Of a DNA stretch of 64,000 bases, positions 54,221 to 63,122 are shown in pieces; the first letter of the stretch is position 1, and every line of letters starts with the position of its first letter. The DNA comes from Azospirillum brasilense (GTDB lineage: Bacteria; Pseudomonadota; Alphaproteobacteria; Azospirillales; Azospirillaceae), in NCBI RefSeq assembly GCF_007827795.1, contig NZ_VITI01000020.1:1-64000 (forward strand), read 5' to 3'. The notes beneath the pieces are model-generated. The model did no database searches. It saw only the letters and a program-made list of their open reading frames with translations, and was not told the origin of the DNA. The position numbers were made by a program, and so were the translations under genes.

Positions 54221-55464
54221 TGCGGGGTCCTCTCTGTGGGGTTCCGGCCGGCGATCAGGTCGTCGATGAGCGCGAGGTGGCGGGGCAGGGTGACGGTGCG
54301 GAGGTCGTAGTTCTCGACTACCGTCCGCCGCGCCCGGTCGCGCAGGGCCTGCATGCGGTCGGGGTGCTCGAACACCTCGTCGATGCGGTCGGTTAGGGCC
54401 GCCCCGTCGAAGAAGTCCACCAGCAGCCCGTTCTGCCGGTCGCGCAGCACCTCTTCCACCGGGATGGTCGAGGAGCCAATCAGCAGGCAGCCCGCCGCCA
54501 TGGCCTCCAGGAAGGACCAGGACAGCACGAAGGGATAGGTCAGGTAGATATGGGCCGACGAGACGCGCAGCACCGACAGGAAGGTGGGGTAGGGAACCTT
54601 GCCCAGGAAATGCACCCGCTCCCGGTCGATGCCCTGCCCGACCTCGGCCAGCAGGATGTCGCGGTAGCTCCGCCCGTCGGAGGACGCCTGCCCATAGCTG
54701 ACCTCGTCGCCGCCGACGATCAGCACATGGGCGTTGGGCCGCCGCTTCAGGATGCCCGGCAGGGCGCGCATGAAGACGTGGAAGCCGCGATAGGGTTCCA
54801 GGTTGCGGGCGACGTAGGTGATGACCTCGTCCTTGCGGGTCAATGTCAGGCCCGACGGCAGGCGCAGCCAGGCGTCGGACGCCGGGGTGACGATGGTGGT
54901 GTCCACGCCCTCGTGGATCACGCTGATGCGGGGACGCATGTAGTCGGGGTAGAGCGACCACTGCCAGCCGGTCGGCGTCTGGCCCCAGTCGGCGGCTTCG
55001 AAGCCCAGCGTGTTGATGGCGTTCTTGGTGCGCACCCGTGGCCCGTCGTTCTCGGTGACCGCCAGCGACGGGTCGAAGCCGATGTCGGCACCGGTCAGAT
55101 GATAGAAGAACTCGAAATAGGCGAGCAGCGGAACGTCGGGCCAGACGTCCTTCATGTACAGCGTCTCGCCCCAGCCGTTGTGCCCGATCATGATGTCGGG
55201 CCGGAATCCCTCGGCCTTCAGGCGGCGGCAGACTTCGTAGACGCTCTGCCCGTAGATGACCGCCTGCTCCATCTCCTGGATGTAGTGGTGGGTCGTCGTC
55301 CGTGCCGTCCGGAAGGGCTGGTAGACCACGCGCTCCACGCCGGGGATCGACGCAGGGCTGTCGTGCGAGATGAAGACCACCCGGTTGCCCGGCTGGGACG
55401 CCAGATGCTGCACGATGTGCTGGTACTGGCCCGGGAAGTTCTGGTGGACGAAGAGATAGTTCAT
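54217..55464 (-). CDS. GT4 family glycosyltransferase
   Basis: 415 residues. It has the group's N-terminus MNYLFVHQNFPGQYQHIVQH and, in the donor domain, ITYVARNLEPYRGFHVFMRA and FVLSWSFLEAMAAGCLLIGS with the expected acidic residue. No membrane span. This subfamily is common in bacterial glycan clusters; sugar unknown. It is translationally coupled to the methyltransferase that follows and separated by 70 bp from a second small methyltransferase upstream. Confidence 0.9.
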   Translation of the reverse strand: MNYLFVHQNFPGQYQHIVQHLASQPGNRVVFISHDSPASIPGVERVVYQPFRTARTTTHHYIQEMEQAVIYGQSVYEVCRRLKAEGFRPDIMIGHNGWGETLYMKDVWPDVPLLAYFEFFYHLTGADIGFDPSLAVTENDGPRVRTKNAINTLGFEAADWGQTPTGWQWSLYPDYMRPRISVIHEGVDTTIVTPASDAWLRLPSGLTLTRKDEVITYVARNLEPYRGFHVFMRALPGILKRRPNAHVLIVGGDEVSYGQASSDGRSYRDILLAEVGQGIDRERVHFLGKVPYPTFLSVLRVSSAHIYLTYPFVLSWSFLEAMAAGCLLIGSSTIPVEEVLRDRQNGLLVDFFDGAALTDRIDEVFEHPDRMQALRDRARRTVVENYDLRTVTLPRHLALIDDLIAGRNPTERTPQ

Positions 55465-55534
55465 CGCGTGCCGCCGATTCCGCAAAGAAGGCCCGCCATC
55501 CGCCGCGGGCCTGGATGAGCATTGTCCGGGAGCG

Positions 55535-56140
55535 TCAGCCTGCCGGGAAGTGCAGGCCAAGCTCCTCCAGCGCCTCGGCCGGTGGGGGCGGTCGGAAGGC
55601 CTTGACCTGCAGTTCGTACGCCTGGGCCCGCCGCCACATCGCCACCGGTTCGAACCCCGCCTCCTGCAACAGCCGTCCCAGCAGGTTGGGGGTGAAGCCG
55701 TTGCGGTGGGCCATGAAGCGGTTTCCCGCGGCAAGGGCCGGACCGTAGCCGTAGACGATGTCCAGCGGTCGGATCGGGCCCTGCCTGGATTCATAGAGAG
55801 TCTCGTCCAGCCGGTCCTCGGCCACCAGTCTGGCCACCGCCTGAAGGTCGGGCACGGTCAGCAGGAGCGTGCCGCCCGGGGTCAGCACGCGCAGAAACTC
55901 CCGCAGGGCCACCGGCACCTCATGCGGGTCGAGATGCTCCAGATTGTGCGACGACCAGACCGCGTCCACCGACCCGTCGGGCACCGGGGTCATGTCCGTC
56001 ATCGAGGCGACGATGTCCGGATCGACCTTCGGATCGATGTCGAGGCGCAGCTCCCGCCATCCCTCCGCCGGCAGGGAACTGCCGAGGATCGAGATGGCGC
56101 GCTGACCGCATCCGACGTTGAGAACGGTCTTGATGGGCAT
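55535..56140 (-). CDS. Class I SAM-dependent methyltransferase
   Basis: 201 residues. Motif I is TVLNVGCGQRAIS, the acidic end of strand beta-2 is RLDIDPKVDPDIVAS, then SVDAVWSSHNLEHLDPHEVP and LTPGGTLLLTVPDLQ. It has the compact Methyltransf_11-like layout without a substrate-specific insert. It lies 21 bp after the giant TPR-GT2-GT4 gene and probably modifies its product. Substrate unknown. Confidence 0.88.
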   Translation of the reverse strand: MPIKTVLNVGCGQRAISILGSSLPAEGWRELRLDIDPKVDPDIVASMTDMTPVPDGSVDAVWSSHNLEHLDPHEVPVALREFLRVLTPGGTLLLTVPDLQAVARLVAEDRLDETLYESRQGPIRPLDIVYGYGPALAAGNRFMAHRNGFTPNLLGRLLQEAGFEPVAMWRRAQAYELQVKAFRPPPPAEALEELGLHFPAG

Positions 56141-56161
56141 CGGGCTGGGGCCGCTCCGGAC

Positions 56162-59100
56162 TCAGTAGGAACGCTGCTTCTCGACGAAGCGCAGCAGGAC
56201 GCCTTCCAGGGCGTCGCCGATCGCGTCGGACCGGCAGGGGCTGCCGTTCTGCCCGGCGGGCGAGCGGTAGCCGCTGACGAAGGCGCCCTCGTAGACGCAG
56301 TCGAAGCGCTCGGCCGCGCCGCCGCGCAGGCGGATCGAGAAGCCGATCAGCGGCGTGCCCAGGCCGCGGCTGCCGCACATGCCGCCGCCGTTGATCCAGG
56401 GGGTCTCCCAGCCGTTCGCGGTCAGGCCCTTGTACTCCAGATCCTCCGGCGCGATGCCCTCGACCGGGGTGATCGAGAAGGCTTCGATCCACAGCCGCTG
56501 CCCGACGGCGCCGGCCCAGTTGGAATCGGGGAAGCGGAGGTCGCCCTGGCGCTGGATGTGGGCCAGGATCTCGGCGCGCGGACGGACGGCGGGCGGGGCC
56601 TGCACCGGAGCGCTCTGGATCGGGGCGTTTTGAATGGGCGCCCCCTGCACCGGCGCGGAAGCCGGCATCGGGGCGGCGGCCTGCTGGGTCCCCGGCGTGT
56701 CGTCGATGCGGGCGAACTGGAGGGACAGGAGAGCGTTCGGGCGGTCGACGTGCTTGTAGGAAGACAGGATCACGGTCGCGGGGCCGCCCGACACCTTGAT
56801 GATGATGGTGTCGCCCGGCTTGCTCAGCCAGTTGCCCGGCACGCTGCCGATCATCTCGACGCTGCTGCCGGCAGGGTTGCCGGGTGACGGTGCCAGTTGA
56901 ACGCTGGGCAGGGGGAATTCGCCCGCCGCCGTCGCGCCGCCGCCGTTCGTGACGAGCAGGGAATAGAAGCCGGGCGCCAGGGCCAAGGTCTGGGCCGTTG
57001 CCTTGATCTGAATGGGTTGTTGGGCTTCTGCGGACGCAACGCTACCGATCATCGACGACCCCCGGTGAGACTGAGAAATTGAACGGCGGGTGCCCGGACC
57101 ATCCGAATCCGCCGCCGGAACGCTTGGCCTGTAATCTGGCCGAAAGGAGAAAGGCCGCCCGATTGCTACGCCATGCGGCGTATGAGCGTCAAGAATGCCC
57201 AGGAGCATGTCGTTGATTGTCGCAGGCTCCAATTCCGGTGGCAGCAGATGACCGCCGCCCTGCTGCCGGATGCGTTCGGACATCGCCCCGAGATCGAAGG
57301 CCACCACCTCCAGCCTGGCCTTCCAGGCGGTGGAGAGGGCATAGCACCAGGTCTCCGGCGAGATCGACGGCAGGAAGGCGATGTCGGCCTGTTGCGCCCG
57401 CACCAGGGCGACCGCCTCCTCCTCCGTGAAGCGGCCGGTGACGAAGCCGTGCCCCGTCTCGAACAGGGGCGGGTCCTCCTCGCTGAAGCCGACGACCACG
57501 AATTCCAGAGGCAGACCGCGTGCCGCGGCATCACGGGCGCAGGCCAGCAGGACCTCGTAGCCCTTCTGAATGCCGACCGCGCCGATCGTGCAGACGCGCC
57601 ACCGCCCGTCCGGACCGGGCGGCCGGCGCGGTCCGGCGGGCGGCGGCGGGGCAACGTCCTCCCAGGGCCGGATCTCGACGGGGCGCGGAGCGATGTGACG
57701 CAGCAGGCGCGCCGCCACGTCGCGGGTTGGCGCCGTCACCCGCCGCGCCCCGGCGGCCAGGGCGCGCGTGCGCCGGCGCAGGGCGCCCACCGTCAGCTCC
57801 GGGTCGGCGCGGTCGTCCGGATCGGCGGTGCAGACTTCGCAGGCGGCCAGATCCGGTTCGCCGCAGTAACGCCCGTCCTTGTCCACGAAGCTGAGGCGCG
57901 GGCAGATCAGGCCGTAATCGTGGATGGTGAGGTCGTAGGGAACGCCGAGCCGCCCAGCCAGATCGAGCACCGCGGCGTCATGGCCCAGCAGATGGTGGAT
58001 CTCCACCGCCGCCGTTCCGGCCAGCCTCAGGGCTTCGGCCAGTTCGTCGAACTCCGCGCGGGTGCGGAACACCAGATCGCGCAGGTCGGGCCGGTCCATG
58101 ACCTCGATCCGGCAGAGGCGCTCGGGCGGCGAGACGTCCTCCGCGCCATCCTCGTCCCCGCTTTCGTCCTCTTCTTCGTCCTCGTCGTCCTCCTCGTCCC
58201 CGGCGGTTTCGGGGGCGAGCCTCAGGACCCGCCACCCCTCCGCGCTCAGCGCCGCGGCCCGCTCCTCGATGAAGCGGGCTACCCCGCCGCGCCCGGCGAG
58301 GGTGACCAGCAGGACGGCGGGCTTGCGCGCGGTCCCCGCCTCCTCCGCCCAGCGGGCGAGGTCGAGGCGGCGGCGCGCCACCATCAGCGGATCGGCGGCG
58401 ATGAAGTCCTGGACCAGCGCGTCGTATCCGGGGTGTAGCCGCTCCAGCAGGCGGCTGTTGCGCGCGGCGAGGATCGCCTTTTGCCGCCCGAAGGAGCGCC
58501 CGCCGACATGCGCCACGAAGACGTCGGCGGCGCCGAGATGGCGCCAGCCCAGCCGGCGCGCGCGCAGGCAGAAGTCGTTCTCCTCGCCATAGCCGCGCCC
58601 GAACAGCCGTTCCTCGAAGGGGCCGGTCTCCTCCAGGCAATCGCGCCGGATGTAGGCGCAGAAGCCGACCGCCGTCGGCAGATCGACCCGCAACCCGGCG
58701 TTCACCGACCGGGCCAGCCGGTCGAGCGCCGCCGTTTCCGGCAGGGACGGCGCGGGCGGACTGTCCATGCCCGAGGGGTAGCTGAGGATCGTGGCGTCGT
58801 TGGACAGCGGGGTGACCGTGCCGACGTCCGGCGCCGACCAAGCCGCGGCGCGCAGCCGCTCCAACCAGGGGCCGGCGACCAGCGTGTCGGCGTTCAGAAG
58901 AACGGCGTCGCGGTCGGGATGCAGGGCCAACCCGCGGTTGACCGTGGACGGAAAGCCGAGATTTCGCGGGTTGCGGAGCAGCGTGATCCGCCCTTCGGCG
59001 GCGAGCGTCGTCAGGTCGCCGACAAGTTCGGCGTCCGGGCTGGCGTCGTCGATGACGACGATCTCGCGCGGAGTCGAGTCCTCTGCCGCGAGGACCGAGC

Positions 59101-60367
59101 GCAGGCAGGCCAGCGTCTCCTCCCGCCCGTGGTAGACCGGAACCACGACGTCCACGACCGGCGCCGGAGGCCGCCAGCGGGCCGGACGGGGAGGCGGCGG
59201 GCCGACCGGCGTGGGAAGCCGTCCGGTTCCGCCGGGGCCGGACCAGGGCAGGGGACTGCCGGCCAGCGGCTGGGCTCCCGGCCCGGCGGTGACATGGAGA
59301 AGGCCGGGGGACAGACCGGCGGCCACCGGATCGATGAGGAAGCCGTAGCGACCGCTCTCCACGCCTTCGGCCTGGGCGCCTTCCATCGGACGGTCCGCAG
59401 CCACGGTCACGGAATGCCCGGTTTCGTCCTCCACCCGGACCGTCACGGACTGTGGTGGATCGCCGGGACACCAGGCCCAGCCGGAGAGAAGCCCGCCGGA
59501 CAGGACCGATTTGCCGCCATCGCCACCATCATCGCCGCTGCCGTCGGGCAGGACGCTTCCTTCCACCGCCGCGTGGCGCCGGGGGTGCAGGGGCGAGCCG
59601 AGCAGGGGTGCGCCGTCCAGGGTGATGGAGAGCGGCTCCCCCTCCAATTCCGCGCCGAGGGGCAGGGTGAAGCGGATCAGACCGCTGCCTCCGTCCTCCT
59701 GGCCGTACCGCCGCAGGAACAAGGGGCGGTCCATGGCGAGCAGCCGGCCCCGCCGGGGGGACTCGATTCGGACGGCGGCGCCCGCATCCGCAGCGCCCGG
59801 CGGGTCCGCGGGCAGGGCTCCGGCGATCCGCAGGCCGACATCGGCGGCGACCCAGCCGGGAACGCTCCCGGTCAGGACGGCGTGGTCGGCGAGATCGCAC
59901 AGCAGGGGAGCGACGCTCACCGGAAAGCGATGAAGCTGGCGCCCGATCAGGGGGAGAAGGCGGTCTGTCGCCCCCAGCCGGGCCAGGGCCTGCCCCAGGG
60001 CGATCGCCGCGGTGGGAGCGGCGGCCCGTTCGGCCACTCCGGCCAGCAACGGGGGGACGTCGGCCGATCGATTCGCCGCGATCAGCAGGGCGGCGACGAA
60101 CGCTTTGAGAGCGATGTCGTTCGGGGCGAAGCGCGCGCTGCGCTCAGCCCAGCGCAGCGCGCCATCAAGGTCCTCACGCGCCAGGGCGCAGCGGGCAAGC
60201 CCGGCGGCACCCTGGGCATGGCTGCGGCTGTGGCGCAGAAGGGAGCGCGCCACAGCTTCCGCCTCGGCGATCGCTCCGTCGGCCAGCAGCTCTTCCAGAC
60301 GCTGCAGGTTCCGGAGTCGCAGTTCCCGGGGTCGCATGTGGGGTTCCGGCCTGCCCGACGGACTCAT
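56162..60367 (-). CDS. Giant TPR-GT2-GT4 glycosyltransferase with an extra C-terminal domain
   Basis: About 1401 residues from ATG 60367 (ATG 60337 is an alternative; ATG 60451 abuts a terminator T-run and is rejected). Residues about 15-160: TPR-like helices; about 285-370: a Gly-Trp module (LSGWAW ... RYGFLI); about 400-640: a GT2 domain (LLNADTLV, FGRGYGEENDFCLRARRLG); a run of Asp/Glu at about 724-745; about 750-1075: a GT4-type domain (CTIGAVGIQKGYEVL). From about 1106 a different domain follows (MIGSVASAEAQQPIQIKATA onward), with a Pro-rich linker and a Trp/Gly-rich end (TANGWETPWINGGGMCG). No stop separates the two; an internal ATG at 57052 with GGGGG 8 nt upstream could start it as a separate 296-residue protein. 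Confidence 0.85.
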   Translation of the reverse strand: MSPSGRPEPHMRPRELRLRNLQRLEELLADGAIAEAEAVARSLLRHSRSHAQGAAGLARCALAREDLDGALRWAERSARFAPNDIALKAFVAALLIAANRSADVPPLLAGVAERAAAPTAAIALGQALARLGATDRLLPLIGRQLHRFPVSVAPLLCDLADHAVLTGSVPGWVAADVGLRIAGALPADPPGAADAGAAVRIESPRRGRLLAMDRPLFLRRYGQEDGGSGLIRFTLPLGAELEGEPLSITLDGAPLLGSPLHPRRHAAVEGSVLPDGSGDDGGDGGKSVLSGGLLSGWAWCPGDPPQSVTVRVEDETGHSVTVAADRPMEGAQAEGVESGRYGFLIDPVAAGLSPGLLHVTAGPGAQPLAGSPLPWSGPGGTGRLPTPVGPPPPRPARWRPPAPVVDVVVPVYHGREETLACLRSVLAAEDSTPREIVVIDDASPDAELVGDLTTLAAEGRITLLRNPRNLGFPSTVNRGLALHPDRDAVLLNADTLVAGPWLERLRAAAWSAPDVGTVTPLSNDATILSYPSGMDSPPAPSLPETAALDRLARSVNAGLRVDLPTAVGFCAYIRRDCLEETGPFEERLFGRGYGEENDFCLRARRLGWRHLGAADVFVAHVGGRSFGRQKAILAARNSRLLERLHPGYDALVQDFIAADPLMVARRRLDLARWAEEAGTARKPAVLLVTLAGRGGVARFIEERAAALSAEGWRVLRLAPETAGDEEDDEDEEEDESGDEDGAEDVSPPERLCRIEVMDRPDLRDLVFRTRAEFDELAEALRLAGTAAVEIHHLLGHDAAVLDLAGRLGVPYDLTIHDYGLICPRLSFVDKDGRYCGEPDLAACEVCTADPDDRADPELTVGALRRRTRALAAGARRVTAPTRDVAARLLRHIAPRPVEIRPWEDVAPPPPAGPRRPPGPDGRWRVCTIGAVGIQKGYEVLLACARDAAARGLPLEFVVVGFSEEDPPLFETGHGFVTGRFTEEEAVALVRAQQADIAFLPSISPETWCYALSTAWKARLEVVAFDLGAMSERIRQQGGGHLLPPELEPATINDMLLGILDAHTPHGVAIGRPFSFRPDYRPSVPAADSDGPGTRRSISQSHRGSSMIGSVASAEAQQPIQIKATAQTLALAPGFYSLLVTNGGGATAAGEFPLPSVQLAPSPGNPAGSSVEMIGSVPGNWLSKPGDTIIIKVSGGPATVILSSYKHVDRPNALLSLQFARIDDTPGTQQAAAPMPASAPVQGAPIQNAPIQSAPVQAPPAVRPRAEILAHIQRQGDLRFPDSNWAGAVGQRLWIEAFSITPVEGIAPEDLEYKGLTANGWETPWINGGGMCGSRGLGTPLIGFSIRLRGGAAERFDCVYEGAFVSGYRSPAGQNGSPCRSDAIGDALEGVLLRFVEKQRSY

Positions 60368-60456
60368 GAAAGAAGGCCCTTTGCATCCGCTTGCGCCACG
60401 CTCTGCGGCTCGACCTTCCATGCCGAAAAAGCGAAAGGGCATGAAGCGCATAAAAA

Positions 60457-60484
60457 TGGACCTGCCGATTGCTCGGCAGGTCCA
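60457..60484 (-). terminator. Rho-independent terminator of the RTX-like gene
   Basis: A perfect 11-bp stem (TGGACCTGCCG / CGGCAGGTCCA) with a 6-nt loop is followed on the minus strand by TTTTT. It starts 23 bp past the stop of the gene at 60507-61535. Confidence 0.88.
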
Positions 60485-60506
60485 CGAAACAACACAGAGG
60501 TGCTTA

Positions 60507-61535
60507 TCAGACGGCGAAGTTGCTGGCGGTCAGGTTGGTGACGCCGGCGACCGTGATCTGCGTGCCGTCCGACAGCGACAGGACGGAGCTGCCGCCGGTG
60601 ACCGTGACCTTCGACGCGACCTGGGCCGCGGTGAGGCCGTAGCCCTGGACCGCGATGAGGTCGGTGCCGGCCTTGAAGTCGCCGATGACGTGCTTGCCAC
60701 CGCCGAAGACGGTGCTGAACACGAAGATGTCGTTCCCTTCGCCGCCGAACAGCGTGTCGTTGCCGACGCCGCCGATGATGGTGTCGTTGCCGGCGAAGCC
60801 GCCGATGACGGCGTTGCCGGCCTTCGAGGTGTTGCCGATCAGCAGGTCATTGCCCGCACCGCCGGCGATGGTGGTATTGCCCGAGCCGCCGAAGATCGTG
60901 TTGTTGCCCGCCGCCGAGGCGATGGTGGTGTTGCCCTGACCGCCGGCGATCAGGTTGTTGCCGCCGGTGACCGCCAGGTAGGAGTTGCCCGTGCCTGCGC
61001 CGATGGTGGCGTTGCCGCCCGCCGCGAAGACGGTGTCGTTGCCGGCCGCGAAGATCTGGTTGTTGCCGCCCACCGCGAGGATGGTGTTGTTGCCTGCACC
61101 GGCGGTCAGCACGTTGTTGCCGGCCGCGGCCACGACGGTGTCGGCGCCCGTGCCGCCGAGGATGGTGGCCGAAGCGCCCGCCACGGTGCTGGTGCCCAGC
61201 AGCTGGCCGCCCGAGCCGCCGACCAGGGTCTGGCCGGTGCCGGTGCCGGCCTGCAGAACGGTGCCGGCGGCGTCGTTCGCGACGAGAACGTTGTTGTTGC
61301 CCGTGCCGCCCAGCAGGGTGGCGGCGGTGTTGGTGTTCAGCACCAGCGCCGTGTTGCTGTCGCTGATCAGGCTCAGCGTCTTCGTCGGCGGCAGAGCGTC
61401 GTCGCCGATCACGAGCGACTTCGTGTCCTTGTTCGTTGCGACGAGGCTGGTGTTCTGGAGAACCGCACCCGCCAGCGTGGACGCGGTCGAAACATTATTG
61501 GAGATACCACCGGTGATCGTGCTCGACGTCGTCAT
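60507..61535 (-). CDS. RTX-like secreted repeat protein (Asn-rich variant)
   Basis: 342 residues, no signal peptide; the ATG at 61535 has a G-rich stretch about 8-12 nt upstream. About residues 75-285 are short glycine repeats of the form G-[AG]-G/N-N-N-T-I (AGNNTIFGGSGNTTIAGGAG), mostly with Asn where canonical RTX repeats have Asp; the last few (GNDTLFGGEGNDIF) are canonical. The C-terminal 55 residues resemble the domain at the end of RTX proteins (FKAGTDLIAVQGYG, DGTQITVAGVTNLTASNFAV). Likely exported by the type I system at 36.9 kb. It may form a beta-roll in the surface matrix. A strong terminator follows. Confidence 0.85.
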   Translation of the reverse strand: MTTSSTITGGISNNVSTASTLAGAVLQNTSLVATNKDTKSLVIGDDALPPTKTLSLISDSNTALVLNTNTAATLLGGTGNNNVLVANDAAGTVLQAGTGTGQTLVGGSGGQLLGTSTVAGASATILGGTGADTVVAAAGNNVLTAGAGNNTILAVGGNNQIFAAGNDTVFAAGGNATIGAGTGNSYLAVTGGNNLIAGGQGNTTIASAAGNNTIFGGSGNTTIAGGAGNDLLIGNTSKAGNAVIGGFAGNDTIIGGVGNDTLFGGEGNDIFVFSTVFGGGKHVIGDFKAGTDLIAVQGYGLTAAQVASKVTVTGGSSVLSLSDGTQITVAGVTNLTASNFAV

Positions 61536-61952
61536 ATTTTTGGACCCCCGCCAAAGTGTCTAAAACTTTGCGCCTTACGGCATGCCTTGCGCTCGATATC
61601 ATTGGTAACCCGTATTTGCAAGTGCGGAATGGAAACGCCCGATGGATTAACCACCTATGGGAAAGCAATCCGAACGGTCGATGCGCTCCGTCGATAATGT
61701 TTCACTTCGGTAATGGAAGCCTCGGTTGCGCCGACCCTTATAGGAAGCTGAAGCGCATCCCAAATCCGTGCCGTGCCCGGCACAGGCAGGTAGATTTGTT
61801 CGCCTTATTTGGTGAAAATGGCGGCAGACCGGTTTCGCGCTACGCTTCGAGCGTTCCGGGAACGGTGTCGCGCCCTGCGGGGCCGTCCAGCGTTCCCTGT
61901 TTGCAGCACCGCAGCCGCCGTGCCATTGTCCGAAGAAACACCACCCGCGGCC
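61536..61952. other. Divergent promoter region between RTX-like gene and GT4 gene
   Basis: 417 bp between oppositely directed genes. It should hold both promoters. In-frame starts at 61809 and 61818 would extend the GT4 upstream into this region, but the extension looks non-coding. Nothing else is recognised. Confidence 0.5.
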
Positions 61953-63026
61953 ATGCGTATCCTGCTGCTTTCCCGCTACGGCCCTCGGGGCCCAAGCAGT
62001 CGTCTCCGGCACTACCAGTTCCTTCCGGCACTGGCTGAAGCGGGGATGTCGGTCGCCGTTGCGCCCCTGCTGCCCGACTCCTACCTGGAGGCCCTCTACG
62101 CTGGGCGGATGCGCCCGGTGCGCAGCATCGGGGCTGCCTACGCGGCGCGCGTCCGCCAGATGGTCGGGGCGCGTAACTTCGATCTGCTGTGGATCGAAAA
62201 GGAGCTGCTTCCCTGGTTTCCTTATGGGGCGGAGCGCTGGATTCTGGAGTCGCTCCCCCCTTATGTCGTCGATTTCGACGACGCCTGGTTCCATCACTAC
62301 GACCGCAGCCGCTGGTCCCTGGTGCGCCGGCTGCTGGGAAGCAAGCTGGACCGGGTGATGCGGCACGCGGCCCTGGTGACCGTGGGGAACGACTATCTGG
62401 CCAATAGGGCCGAGTCGACCGGCGCCCTCTCGATCGCGATCCTTCCCACCGTGGTCGACATCACCCGCTATCCCATCGGGCCGGAACGGACCGGTATGCT
62501 GCCGGCGGTGGGCTGGATCGGCTCCCCCATCACCGACCACTACCTGAATCTGGTCGGGGAACCGCTGCGGCGGATGGTGACGGGAAACGAGATCCGGCTT
62601 TGCCTGGTGGGCGCGACCCCCGGCATTCTGGGCGATCTTCCCGCCGACCGCCACGTCTGGCGGGAGGATACGGAGACGCAGCACATTGCGGCGTTCGACA
62701 TCGGCATCATGCCGCTGGCCGACACCCCGTGGGAGCGCGGCAAGTGCGGCTACAAGCTGATCCAGTACATGGCCTGCGGCAAGCCGGTGGTGGCGTCCCC
62801 GGTCGGCGTCAACCGCGACATCGTGGAGCATGGCGTCAACGGCTTCCTGGCCGAGACCCCGGAGGAATGGACCAACGCGCTGCGCCGCCTTGCCGCCGAT
62901 CCCGATCTGCGCCGGCGGCTGGGCGCGGCGGGCCGTGCCAAGGTGGAGCGGCATTACTCCCTGGAAGGCACCGCCCCGCGCCTGATCGAACTGCTGCGCG
63001 CCGCGGCGTTGCCCTCCGTGTCCTGA
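61953..63026 (+). CDS. GT4-like glycosyltransferase
   Basis: 357 residues from ATG 61953 (weak ribosome site). MRILLLSRYGPRGPSSRLRH opens a GT-B fold; the donor domain has VGWIGSPITDHYLNL and GIMPLADTPWERGKCGYKLI and then QYMACGKPVVASPVGVNRDI, the GT4 pattern with E/K contacts. DFDDAWFHHYDRSR in the first half is typical of the subgroup. It precedes the Wzm-like permease by 96 bp, so it is likely co-transcribed. Donor unknown. Confidence 0.87.
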   Translation: MRILLLSRYGPRGPSSRLRHYQFLPALAEAGMSVAVAPLLPDSYLEALYAGRMRPVRSIGAAYAARVRQMVGARNFDLLWIEKELLPWFPYGAERWILESLPPYVVDFDDAWFHHYDRSRWSLVRRLLGSKLDRVMRHAALVTVGNDYLANRAESTGALSIAILPTVVDITRYPIGPERTGMLPAVGWIGSPITDHYLNLVGEPLRRMVTGNEIRLCLVGATPGILGDLPADRHVWREDTETQHIAAFDIGIMPLADTPWERGKCGYKLIQYMACGKPVVASPVGVNRDIVEHGVNGFLAETPEEWTNALRRLAADPDLRRRLGAAGRAKVERHYSLEGTAPRLIELLRAAALPSVS

Positions 63027-63122
63027 TTCGGACGGCCGGGGAAGGGGACGGTTTCGGATTGCGCTGGGCTTCGCGCCGGGACTAGAACGCCGGGGTCCTT
63101 TCCACGCTGGAATCCATCTCGC

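Noticed and set aside
54221..55522. Extension of the 52667 methyltransferase frame
   Set aside because: Homology begins at MSAWSDGYNADIAYT (54220); the upstream part is a shadow of the GT4 gene.
60368..60451. Alternative start ATG 60451 for the TPR-GT2-GT4 gene
   Set aside because: It immediately follows the T-run of the upstream terminator, leaving no room for promoter or ribosome site.
60700..61200. Short direct DNA repeats suggestive of a CRISPR-like array
   Set aside because: They encode glycine-rich protein repeats in one frame, vary in length and have no constant repeat-spacer pattern.
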